In this document: positions 28,583-37,300 of the stretch, piece after piece
Numbering within the stretch: the first letter of the stretch is position 1
Layout of the letters: each line of letters opens with the position of its first letter
NCBI RefSeq assembly: GCF_016865255.1
Contig: NZ_CP033381.1
Coordinates: 1,550,001-1,614,000 of the forward strand
DNA from: Methylomonas sp. LW13
GTDB taxonomy: Bacteria > Pseudomonadota > Gammaproteobacteria > Methylococcales > Methylomonadaceae
DNA: 64,000 nt
Direction of reading: 5' to 3'
Program-made: the position numbers and the translations under genes
Notes under the pieces: generated by a model
What the model was told of the DNA's origin: nothing
Database searches by the model: none
What the model saw: the letters and a program-made list of their open reading frames with translations, nothing else

Positions 28583-29884
28583 TTAATAGTTCTGTCCTGA
28601 ACACTTTTTGGTTTTAGTGTTGTAGTTGCCGCAGCTGATAGGCGCGGTCCAGTCGGCGATGATCGGTTTGCTGTCCGGCAGGAAGTCCGACCAGGCGTCG
28701 CCATCGACCAGTTTGTTGGTTTGCCAGACGGTGACGAATTGGCCGTCGTCTTGAATTTCGCCGATCAACACCGGTTTGCTGATGTGATGGTTAGGCAGCA
28801 TTTTCGACATACCGCCGGTCAGGTTGGGGTACTCGACGCCAATCAGCGCTTTTTGTACCGCGTCGGAATCCGTGGTGCCGGCTTTCTCGACTGCTTTCAC
28901 CCACATGTTGAAACCGATGTAGTGCGCTTCCATCGGGTCGTTGGTCACCCGTTTTGGATTCTTGATGTAGTCCTTCCACTGTTGGATAAAGGCCGCATTT
29001 TTGGTGGTATCAACGCTCATGAAGTAGTTCCAGGCCGCCAAATGACCGACCAGCGGTTTGGTGTCCATGCCGGAGAGTTCTTCCTCGCCCACCGAGAAGG
29101 CGATGACCGGGATTTTTTCGGCGGAAATGCCTTGGTTGCCCAGTTCTTTATAGAACGGGATGTTGGCGTCGCCGTTGATGGTGGAAACGACAGCGGTTTT
29201 CTTGCCGGCCGAGCCGAATTTCTTGATGTCGGCGACGATGCTTTGCCAATCGGAATGGCCGAATGGGGTGTAGTTGATCATGATGTCCGCCGGTTTAACG
29301 CCTTTGGATTTCAGATACGCTTCCAGGATTTTGTTGGTGGTGCGCGGATAGACGTAATCGGTACCGGCCAACACCCAACGTTGTACTTTCAGGTCGTTCA
29401 TTAGGTAGTCGACCGCTGGGATCGCTTGCTGGTTAGGCGCGGCGCCGGTGTAAAACACGTTTTTGGAAGACTCTTCGCCTTCGTATTGCACTGGGTAAAA
29501 CAGGATGCTGTTCAACTCTTCAATGACCGGTAACACCGATTTTCTGGAAACGGACGTCCAGCAACCGAAGATGGACGCGACTTTGTCCTTGGTGATCAGC
29601 TCGCGGGCTTTTTCCGCAAACAGCGGCCAGTTAGAGGCCGGGTCAACCACCACCGCTTCCAGCTTTTTGCCCAGCAAACCGCCTTTTTTGTTTTGCTCGT
29701 CGATCAGCATCAGCATGGTGTCTTTCAGCGTGGTTTCGCTGATGGCCATCGTGCCGGACAGGGAGTGCAGCACGCCGACTTTAATGGTGTCTTCGGCGCG
29801 GGCAGAGGTGGCGGCGCCGAATAGCGCGGCGGACAAGGCCGTGACAGTCGCCAGTTTACGGAAGGAATTGCTCAGTAGTTTCAT
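28583..29884 (-). CDS. urtA: Urea ABC transporter substrate-binding protein UrtA
   Basis: UrtA is the periplasmic urea receptor of the UrtABCDE importer. The 433-residue protein has a signal peptide ending near SARAEDTIKVG, then the amide-type periplasmic-binding fold with HSLSGTMAISETTLKD, FGCWTSVSRKSVLPV and LVGHLAAWNYF, all typical of UrtA. The ATG at 29884 is preceded by AGGA and starts the signal peptide; the frame is open further upstream to 29962. Together with urtB it forms the first part of the importer operon. Confidence 0.97.
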   Translation of the reverse strand: MKLLSNSFRKLATVTALSAALFGAATSARAEDTIKVGVLHSLSGTMAISETTLKDTMLMLIDEQNKKGGLLGKKLEAVVVDPASNWPLFAEKARELITKDKVASIFGCWTSVSRKSVLPVIEELNSILFYPVQYEGEESSKNVFYTGAAPNQQAIPAVDYLMNDLKVQRWVLAGTDYVYPRTTNKILEAYLKSKGVKPADIMINYTPFGHSDWQSIVADIKKFGSAGKKTAVVSTINGDANIPFYKELGNQGISAEKIPVIAFSVGEEELSGMDTKPLVGHLAAWNYFMSVDTTKNAAFIQQWKDYIKNPKRVTNDPMEAHYIGFNMWVKAVEKAGTTDSDAVQKALIGVEYPNLTGGMSKMLPNHHISKPVLIGEIQDDGQFVTVWQTNKLVDGDAWSDFLPDSKPIIADWTAPISCGNYNTKTKKCSGQNY

Positions 29885-29937
29885 CGTTATAATCCTATGT
29901 CGAGAATAAATCGTGGGTGAATCAACAGCCCGTTTTT

Positions 29938-30006
29938 CGTAGGGAGGGCATGCAATGCCCACGCTTGAAGGCTCCGCGTGGGCACCTATTCGGTGCCCAC
30001 CCTACG
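29938..30006. repeat. REP doublet between porin and urtA
   Basis: CGTAGGGAGGGCA..TGCCCACG and CGCGTGGGCAC..GTGCCCACCCTACG form a two-REP palindromic structure of the same family as 25908-25978. It lies in the 161-bp gap between the porin and urtA, so it may limit readthrough from the porin gene. Confidence 0.8.
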
Positions 30007-30045
30007 GTTTGTCACGTTGGCGTAAATTTGCGTACCCAACCGTCG

Positions 30046-31302
30046 TTAAATTTGCCATTGAAAGCCGACCATGACCTGGCTGGCGTTCTCGCCGCTGGCG
30101 GTGGATTTGTAGTTCAAGCCTTTGGTCAACAAATCGCCGTATTGGTAGCTGGCGAAAATCTTGGCGTTGTGGCCGTCGATGATGTAATTGACGCCGCCTT
30201 CGTAAACCTCGCGGTTGGGGCTGTTATCCGGCGACACGTTGACGTAACGCAAATACGGTTGGAATTGGCCGATGCCGATTTTTTGCGGGAATAGATACAT
30301 GCCGCTGACATCATAGGCGTTGCCTTCGAACATCGAGAATTGAGCCGGCGCGCCGACACTGCCTTCCGCGTCGCGGATAGTTTGGCTATACGGGCCGGTG
30401 ATGCCGTAGTTTTTGTACTCGCCGTTGAGGGTAACCACGCCGCCGCCCGGCAATACTTTTTCCATCAACACGTCGGCGGTGGTGCCGCGGAAGCTGCCGG
30501 GCGAACCCAGCGCACCGGCGCCGTCTTCCTGGTATTGGTTGGCTACGCCGACAGTCAGAATGTCGCCGCCCTTGCCGTAGTAAGTGCCGGAGGTGTAGTA
30601 GCCGGGGTTCTTCTCGACGTCCCAGAAGTTGTAGGCAAAGCGTTGCGCATACAGAATGTTGTCGTCGACGTTGGCGCCGCCACGCAGGCCGCGGAAGAAA
30701 CCGGCTGCATATTGGAAGCGGCCGTCGAATACCGCGCCCCAGAAGGTGGCACCGTCGTCGCGGCCAAAAGAGCCGGCGGATGTGCCGTCGGATTTGATGA
30801 CCAAGTTATAGTCGGACGGCTCGAACGGCGTGCCGGCGGAGAAGATGTTATACACCGCGCTGTAGAATGGACCGTTCATCTCGCGGCGTTCCGCAGGGAC
30901 CAGCATCCGGCCTACCCATAAATTGGCGTAGGGCGTGACTTCGAATTTGCCGATGGCGTCCAGCACCCGCACTTCGCCGCCGTTGCCGCAGGTTTGGCAG
31001 TCGGTGTTGAACTCGACTTTCAGATATTTATGAATCTGGCCGTTGATGTATAAACGGATGTTGTCCAGATTGAAATCGTTGCTCCATTTGTCGGCGTTCG
31101 CGCCGACCGAGCCTTCTTGGGCGCGAAAGCTGGTTCTTAAACCGGCACCGACGCTGACCCATTTGGTGTCGTCGATTTTAAACGTCGCGCCTGCCTGCGC
31201 TTCGGGCGCCTGTCCCAGGGCGATGGCGCCCAGGGCTGCCCCGCTTAGCAAGCCGATGGCCCGGCCGCTTAGTTTTTGTGGGTTAAAACCAGTCATTTGC
31301 AT
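30046..31302 (-). CDS. Outer-membrane porin, probably for urea or amides
   Basis: The 418-residue protein has a signal peptide ending AQAG, followed by amphipathic beta strands and a C-terminal VMVGFQWQI with the terminal hydrophobic/aromatic strand of outer-membrane barrels. Features such as DNIRLYINGQIHKYLKVEFNTD recall phosphate-selective (OprO/OprP) and FmdC-type short-chain amide porins. It directly precedes urtA on the same strand, so it plausibly gives urea passage across the outer membrane. A CQTC pair near residue 103 is unusual for a porin. Confidence 0.85.
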   Translation of the reverse strand: MQMTGFNPQKLSGRAIGLLSGAALGAIALGQAPEAQAGATFKIDDTKWVSVGAGLRTSFRAQEGSVGANADKWSNDFNLDNIRLYINGQIHKYLKVEFNTDCQTCGNGGEVRVLDAIGKFEVTPYANLWVGRMLVPAERREMNGPFYSAVYNIFSAGTPFEPSDYNLVIKSDGTSAGSFGRDDGATFWGAVFDGRFQYAAGFFRGLRGGANVDDNILYAQRFAYNFWDVEKNPGYYTSGTYYGKGGDILTVGVANQYQEDGAGALGSPGSFRGTTADVLMEKVLPGGGVVTLNGEYKNYGITGPYSQTIRDAEGSVGAPAQFSMFEGNAYDVSGMYLFPQKIGIGQFQPYLRYVNVSPDNSPNREVYEGGVNYIIDGHNAKIFASYQYGDLLTKGLNYKSTASGENASQVMVGFQWQI

Positions 31303-31400
31303 TCCCCTCTATCTGGATTAAACAAGCCATTGCCGCTGGCCATGGCGATTGAAAACGTCGGGGAGATTGTTGAATTTTGCCGGCAGCGCCACAATCGGGT

Positions 31401-31420
31401 AAATGACTCATCAGTCATTT
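31401..31420. promoter_or_regulatory. Candidate operator palindrome between divergent genes
   Basis: AAATGACT and AGTCATTT are perfect inverted 8-base arms separated by CATC. The site lies 99 bp upstream of the porin start and 60 bp upstream of the divergent exported-protein gene, where an operator would be expected. The factor is not known. Confidence 0.5.
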
Positions 31421-31479
31421 GACGTATGGCTGGCAAATAAGGGTTTCCGTAGAGTGCAGCTTAACTTGGGAGATTGACG

Positions 31480-32223
31480 ATGATGAAAATAACATCCGCT
31501 AGAGGTCTTTTTTTGCTGCTGGGTCTATTGGGTTTCGTGCCATGCCAGCCGACGCTGGCAGCGCCGACGGCCGACGCCGTTAAACCGCTGCAGGCTATTG
31601 AGTTTGGATTGGCGCCAGACAATTTGCAGCAGTTCGCCACGCCGATTGACGTTGCGGCAATCGCCGAACGTGTCCGCGCCAATTTAACCGAGTGGGAATT
31701 TCCACTCGCCGGCAAAGGCCCTTACAGCCATAGTTTGCAGGCCAAGCTCGGCAAGATAGCCCGCCGGGAAACGCCGGTGGGTTTTTCGTTTTCGTCTGGC
31801 AATTCCGACCCGCGCGCGACCGATTTCCAAAAAGCCGACGTGTTGCCGATTACCTGCACATTGCGCGATGCCGGCAATCAAGCGGTGTTGGTGGAACGCG
31901 AGTCGACGTTTAGCGCGCATGCTTTGGATAAGGATGTTCTGCCGGCGCGCATCGTCGATAAACTGGTCGATCAGATTGGTACGGCTTGTTTGGATGTGTT
32001 GGAACATGCACCGCAGCCGAAGCAAGCTGGTCGAGTGAAAACCGAGTTATTCAAACCGAAGTGGATGCCGGATGTGCGGGTGGAGGTTAGGGAGGTGCCG
32101 GGTGCTGTTGATGCGAACGGCGTGGCGCAGCCTGCCGCTGTCGGTGACGAGCCGAAGAAGGAGATTATTATTCATAACCAGGGGACGCCGGTGATATTTC
32201 AGTTTGGGTATGAGAGGAAGTGA
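31480..32223 (+). CDS. Hypothetical periplasmic protein divergent from the porin
   Basis: This encodes 247 residues with a signal peptide (GLFLLLGLLGFVPCQPTLAAP). The mature part has two cysteines (near ITCTL and TACLD) and ends in a beta-like segment KKEIIIHNQGTPVIFQFGYERK. I recognise no family. GGGAG precedes the ATG at 31480; a TTG at 31474 is an in-frame alternative. It is divergent from the porin-urt genes and may share their regulation. Confidence 0.65.
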   Translation: MMKITSARGLFLLLGLLGFVPCQPTLAAPTADAVKPLQAIEFGLAPDNLQQFATPIDVAAIAERVRANLTEWEFPLAGKGPYSHSLQAKLGKIARRETPVGFSFSSGNSDPRATDFQKADVLPITCTLRDAGNQAVLVERESTFSAHALDKDVLPARIVDKLVDQIGTACLDVLEHAPQPKQAGRVKTELFKPKWMPDVRVEVREVPGAVDANGVAQPAAVGDEPKKEIIIHNQGTPVIFQFGYERK

Positions 32224-32382
32224 TGGATTGTCATGCTCGCAGGGATGCGGGCATCCAGGAGCCAGGGATGGTGGATGGGGCATTTGTGTTAAAGGAGTTG
32301 CTAAGCGATATTCGGGGTAGGTTCCTTCTCCTTCAGTACCTACAGGGCATAAAGGAGAAGGTTAGGATTGGGGGGTGAGAGG

Positions 32383-32642
32383 GTGTCGCTGGCGCGACGG
32401 CTGATTTGAAGTCGGGTCTCGGCCCGACAGCCGAGATACTTTCTTTTGCTTGGCCAAAAGAAAGTATCCAAAGAAAAGGCCACCCGGAATTCCGCCTTAA
32501 TCCTGCGCGTCTCGCTTTTGGCGAGGGTTTTCGGAAGGGCCATCCCTGGCCCTCCGAAAACGAGCGGCATCCTTGCCGCTCCCCTGCGGGCTATTCTCGC
32601 CAAAAGCTGCGATGCTCGGGGCGGAATAACGGGAGAAAACCC
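32383..32642 (+). repeat. Structured repeat SR-7, orientation A
   Basis: Close to copy 1 in sequence. Outer terminus GTGTCGCT-GG-CGCGACGG. The A/T-rich hairpin is TACTTTCTTTTG/CAAAAGAAAGTA, shifted relative to the ACTTTTCTTTG version but paired on both sides. Arms CTTTTGGCGAG/CTCGCCAAAAG. Closing stem TTCCGCC/GGCGGAA. Inner terminus CGGGAGAAAACC. Confidence 0.9.
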
Positions 32643-32754
32643 GGAACGGGATTGGGAGTGATTGGATGATTTTGTATGTTTGATAGTGTGTAGTGATGTA
32701 GGATGGTGGAAAAAAATTACTTAATCTTTACGTTTTCATCAATCGCGACTGAAT

Positions 32755-33276
32755 ATGCAAGATAGACTCTTAAAGTACTCATTTTTAATTGTATTTTTAA
32801 TTTTCTTAATGTATCTGGCTGTTTTAATTTTATTGACATGGCCCATATCTGAGTTGTCAATTGGTAAGTCTGGAGTTTTTGGAGATAGCTTTGGTGCTCT
32901 TACCGCTCTTTTTACTGGATTGGCTTTCGCGGGTACTTTAAGAACGATTCAAATGCAAAATGAAGAGTTAAGGCTTCAGAGACAAGAAATTCAACAAAAT
33001 AGATATGAATTTGAAAGAACCGCATCTGCTCAAGAAAAAACAGTTCGCCTGACGGCAATTACAATACTGATTGCTGAATATGATTCAAAACATGATTTTA
33101 ATAAAGAAAAAATAATGAGGCTAAATCAGCAGTTATTGTCAGGAATAACTACAGAGGCTATAAGAATGACTTATTCAAATGAGTTAAATCATTTGGAACA
33201 AGAAAATGAATCAATATCCAATAAAAAACTAATTTTAGTTAAAGAGCTAGAAACTATCGTTTTAGGAACGCAGTAA
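32755..33276 (+). CDS. Two-span membrane protein with coiled coil, AbiC-like layout
   Basis: This encodes 173 residues. An N-terminal membrane span (FLIVFLIFLMYLAVLILL) is followed by GKSGVFGDSFGALTALFTGLAFAGTL, a second span, then a long charged coiled coil (MQNEELRLQRQEIQQNRYEFE). The W/GxFGDxFG-span-coiled-coil layout resembles putative phage abortive-infection (AbiC-like) proteins, but the match is by layout only. The gene is AT-rich and is the intact cargo of repeat unit 4. A defence role is inference. Confidence 0.6.
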   Translation: MQDRLLKYSFLIVFLIFLMYLAVLILLTWPISELSIGKSGVFGDSFGALTALFTGLAFAGTLRTIQMQNEELRLQRQEIQQNRYEFERTASAQEKTVRLTAITILIAEYDSKHDFNKEKIMRLNQQLLSGITTEAIRMTYSNELNHLEQENESISNKKLILVKELETIVLGTQ

Positions 33277-33310
33277 CGTAGGGTGGGCACACGCTTTTCG
33301 TGCCCACGCG
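33277..33310. repeat. REP palindrome, left of transposase remnant
   Basis: CGTAGGGTGGGCAC, loop, GTGCCCACGCG. It is the inverted counterpart of the REP at 33911-33942 on the other side of the RAYT remnant, an arrangement typical of RAYT loci. Confidence 0.8.
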
Positions 33311-33359
33311 AGAACACCACAAACCCGAATTAAACGCCAAAAATTAACGCCTCAAATTA

Positions 33360-33900
33360 ATGTCCCGTTACCGCAGCCCGCAAAATCCCGGTGCAACGTA
33401 TTTTTTCACGGTGGTGGCGTATCGGCGGCAAGCGATTTTGTGCGATGAACCGGTGCGGGAGGCTTTGCGCAAGGCGATTTCAATCACCCGCGCCAAACGG
33501 CCGTTTACCATAGACGCCTGGGTGTTGTTGCCGGACCATTTGCACTGCATTTGGACATTGCCCGGTTGAAGATGGGGATTATGCAACCCGTTGGAGCGTG
33601 ATCAAACGGCAGGTGAGCATGGCTTGTGGCGAAGCGTATCGGCGGGCCGAATGGATCAATGTGTCGAAACAAAAGCATCTGGAATCGACATTGTGGCAAC
33701 GCCGGTATTGGGAGCATCAAATACGCGATGAAATCGATTTTGCCCGGCATATGGATTACGTCCATTTCAACCCGGTGAAACACGGATATTGCCGGCAAGT
33801 CAGCGAGTGGCCTTATTCGACGTTTCATCGTTACGTTAAGGAGGGTGTTTATTCGAGGGATTGGGGTGATGGCGTTGATATTACGGTTGCGGGGGAATGA
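33360..33900 (+). pseudogene. Frameshifted REP-associated tyrosine transposase (RAYT)
   Basis: Two frames join into one RAYT (TnpA_REP, Y1/HUH family). The first (33360-33569) starts MSRYRSPQNPGATYFFTVVA and holds the HUH motif DHLHCIW. The second continues from [14 protein letters not shown] to the Tyr motif [12 protein letters not shown] and ends at 33900. Dropping one base in the GGTT at about 33567-33570 restores a continuous LPGEDGDY. So a single-base insertion (or sequencing error) disrupts it. It is flanked by inverted REPs and lies in the cargo region of repeat unit 4. Confidence 0.85.
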
Positions 33901-33910
33901 AAGGTTTGTC

Positions 33911-33942
33911 CGCGTGGGCACATAAACCGTGCCCACCCTACG
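33911..33942. repeat. REP palindrome, right of transposase remnant
   Basis: CGCGTGGGCAC, loop, GTGCCCACCCTACG, inverted relative to 33277-33310. Together they bracket the RAYT remnant. Confidence 0.8.
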
Positions 33943-33971
33943 AAATCCGCACATTTAGCCATTTCAGCCAT

Positions 33972-34045
33972 GTAGGCCGGAATAAGCGTTAGCGTTTCCG
34001 GCAAACGTTGAACGCCAGAAACGCCTAGCGGCTATTCTGGCCTAC
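33972..34045. repeat. GTAGGCCGGAATAAGCG-type palindromic repeat
   Basis: GTAGGCCGGAATA..GCG at the left and CGGCTATTCTGGCCTAC at the right form a 74-bp imperfect palindrome. It is a second, unrelated extragenic palindrome class next to the RAYT locus. Confidence 0.7.
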
Positions 34046-34090
34046 GAATTGGTTTCCTTGATTGGACCCAATCCGTTTTGATAGTGCGAT

Positions 34091-34348
34091 GGTTTTGTCC
34101 CGTATGCCGCGCCGAGCACCGGAGCTTTTGAACGGACCAGCCCGTAGGGGCGATGCAGGGATGCATCGCGTTGCCGAAGGGGCAGGAAGCCCCTTTCGGC
34201 AACCCCGTTCAAAAGCGAGGAGCGCAGGGTATCAGCGGCATCCGGGTGGCTTTTCTTTTGGTGACTTTTCTTTGGCCAAACAAAGAAAAGTCACTCGGCC
34301 GTCGGGCCGAGACCCGACTTCAAATAAACCCCGTCGCGGCAGCGACAC
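34091..34348 (-). repeat. Structured repeat SR-8, orientation B
   Basis: Reverse partner of copy 7. Inner terminus GGTTTTGTCCCG. Arms GCTTTTGAACGG/CCGTTCAAAAGC, yet another class. Small hairpin GCGATGCA-GGGA-TGCATCGC, perfectly paired but different from GCGGCA/TGCCGC. Long hairpin GTTGCCGAAGGGGC/GCCCCTTTCGGCAAC. The outer terminus CCGTCGCG-GC-AGCGACAC ends 4 bp before the kinase start codon. Confidence 0.9.
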
Positions 34349-34352
34349 AACT

Positions 34353-37300
34353 ATGAAGCCAATTCACCAAAACATCACCAAAATCCGCCGCGACTACAAC
34401 GCCCTGGTTGCCAACGAAACCCTGGAAGACTACGCACTTCGCTACGCGCCGCGCAGCTTCCGGAAATGGAGCGAGTTTCAGGTCGCCAACACCGCCTTTG
34501 GTTCGACCTCGTTTCTGGTGCTGGAAGCCATCGGCGGCTTTTTGTCTATCAACTACGGCTTTACCAACGCCTGCTGGGCGATTTTGATCGTCGGCATCGT
34601 AATTTTTATCACCAGTCTGCCGATCAGTTATTACGCCGCCCGCTACCATATCGACATCGATTTACTGACCCGAGCCGCCGGTTTCGGTTATATCGGCTCC
34701 ACCGTTACCTCACTGATTTATGCCTCGTTTACCTTCACGTTATTTGCGCTGGAGGCCTCGATCATGTCGCTGGCGATTGAATTATATTTTGAGATTCCGC
34801 TGGCGCTGGCGCATGTGGTTAGCGCAGTTATCGTGGTGCCGCTGGTGACCTTTGGGATTACCACCATCAGCCGAATGCAGTTATGGACGCAGCCGGTGTG
34901 GTTGGCGCTATTGATTGCGCCTTATATCGCCGTGGCCCATGCCGAGCCGGAAGCGCTAATGACTTTGCAGGCGTATTTCTGGATCGCCGGCAGTGGGGAA
35001 GGCTTCGATTGGCTGTTGTTCGGCACCGCGACTACCGTGGCATTTTCGATGGTGGCGCAAATCGGCGAGCAGGTGGATTTTCTACGTTTCATGCCGGATA
35101 AAACCAAGGCTAACCGATTTAAGTGGTGGGCAGCGATGCTGGCGGCTGGGCCGGGCTGGGTCGTGTTTGGGGTGATTAGGCAAATAGCGGGTGCTTTGTT
35201 GGCGCATTTGGCAATACGTCACGGCATCAGTCCCCAGCATGCCCACGAACCGACGCAAATGTATCTGGTGGCTTATAACGAGCTGTTTGAGAATCCGCAA
35301 TGGGCCTTGGCGACCACGACCTTGTTCGTGGTGCTCAGCCAGATCAAGATCAACGTTACCAATGCTTATGCCGGCTCGCTGGCCTGGTCGAACTTTTTTT
35401 CACGCTTGACGCATAGCCATCCGGGCCGGGTGGTGTGGTTGCTGTTTAATGTACTGATCGCGTTGTTGTTGATGGAGTTTGGGGTATTCGGTGCACTGGA
35501 AAAGGTGTTGGGCTTGTTCTCGAATATGTCGATTGCCTGGATCAGCGGGGTGGCGGCGGAGTTGATGATTAATAAACCTTTGGGGCTCAGCCCGAAGGAA
35601 ATTGAATTCAAGCGCGCGTATTTGTCCGACCTGAATCCGGTAGGGATGATTGCGACCTTTGTGGCGTCGGTGGTATCGATTCTAGCTTATGTGGGTTTGT
35701 TCGGCGAATGGCCCAAGGCTTTTTCGGCGTTTATCGCGCTGAGTCTGGCATTTTTTTTGGTGCCGGTGCTTGCCTATTGCTGCGGCGGTAAACATTACCT
35801 GGCCCGCGACCGAAAAAAACACAATCGTAAAGCCCACGATAAATGCTCGATTTGCGAGAACGAATTCGAGCACGACGACATGGCGTATTGTCCCGCCTAC
35901 GCCGGCAGTATTTGTTCGCTGTGCTGCACACTGGACGCCCGTTGCCTGGATGCCTGCAAGCCGGGATTTCGCTTCGACGATTATCTGGAAAGCCTGGCCA
36001 AGCGCCTGATGCCGGATTTTATTGGGATTACCGCGCGTTTGCGGTTGTTGCGCTTTGGTTTGTTGTTTGGGTTTCTGACCATCCTGACCGGGATTTTTAT
36101 CAGCATTATTTATTATCAGGATTTAATCAGTGTTCAGCACAATCAGCCGGCTTTTGGTTTGTTGATCAACAATTTTCTGAAGATTTACGCCTCGTTGTTG
36201 GTGTTTATTGGATTGTGTACCTGGTGGCTGATTTTGAATGCCGAGAGCCGGCGGGTGGCGCATGAGGAAACCGCCAAGCAGACCCAGTTGCTGTTGCAGG
36301 AAATCGAACAACACAAACAAACCGATCTGAAGTTGCAGCAGGCCCGGCGTATGGCGGATGCCGCCAATCAGGCCAAGAGTCGGTTTTTGAGCAATATGAG
36401 CCACGAGATTAGATCGCCGCTAAACAGCATAGTCGGCTATGCCCACATTTTGCACCAGGACCCCAATATCCCCGAAAACCGCAGGCAGGCGGTGGATACC
36501 TTGAAGCGCAGCGGCGAGCATTTGAGTGCGTTGATCGAAGATATTTTAGACATCGCCCGTATCGAGGCGCGCAAATTCGATTTTAAGTACCAACCCATCG
36601 ATTTCCCCGGGTTTATCGAGCATTTGGTACATGTTTTCAAAGCGCAAGCAGAAGACAAGGGCTTGAGTTTTAATTGCCAATTGACCACAGTGCTGCCGCA
36701 GCGCATACGCGGCGACGAAAAGCGGGTAGGGCAGATTTTGATGAATCTGCTTGGCAATGCCATCAAATTTACCAGCCAGGGCGGTGTGGTGTTTCGGATC
36801 GGTTATAGCAGCGGTGTAGCCAGCTTTCAGGTGTCCGATACCGGCAGCGGTATTGATGAACAGCAATTGCAAAACATCTTTCAACCCTTCACCCGGCTGG
36901 ATACCCCGACAGCCAATGCGGTGTCGGGTAGCGGCCTGGGATTGACGATCTGCAAAATTCTCACGGAGGTGATGGGCGGCGAGTTGACGGTGCAAAGCAA
37001 GGTTGGCGAGGGCTCGACGTTTAGTGTGCGGTTGTTGTTGCCGAGCTTGGGCGTAGAAAATGAAGCCGAACCTCTGGCACCTATCATCGGCTATCAAGGC
37101 GCGCGCCGGCGGATCATGGTGGTGGACGACCAGCGCGAACATCGCGAACTGCTATTGTCTTTGCTGGAGCCGCTGGGGTTTTATCTGGAGGAGGTCGATT
37201 CCGGCGAGGCTTGTTTGGACAAAGTGGCGGCACAGCAGCCGGACCTAATTCTGCTGGATATTTCGATGAGCGGTATCGATGGTATCGAAACGGCGATGCG

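Noticed and set aside
28434..28604. Upstream extension of urtB into urtA
   Set aside because: Would overlap the urtA 3' end and add 57 residues before a good signal peptide; the ATG at 28433 has its own AGGA.
31303..31473. Sigma-54 promoter for the urea locus
   Set aside because: No sequence matching TGGCAC-N5-TTGC with correct spacing was found on either strand in this region.
34062..34352. 97-residue N-terminal extension of the transporter-kinase
   Set aside because: It is translated repeat copy 8; other copies give unrelated peptides in all frames, and the ATG at 34353 gives a normal transporter start.
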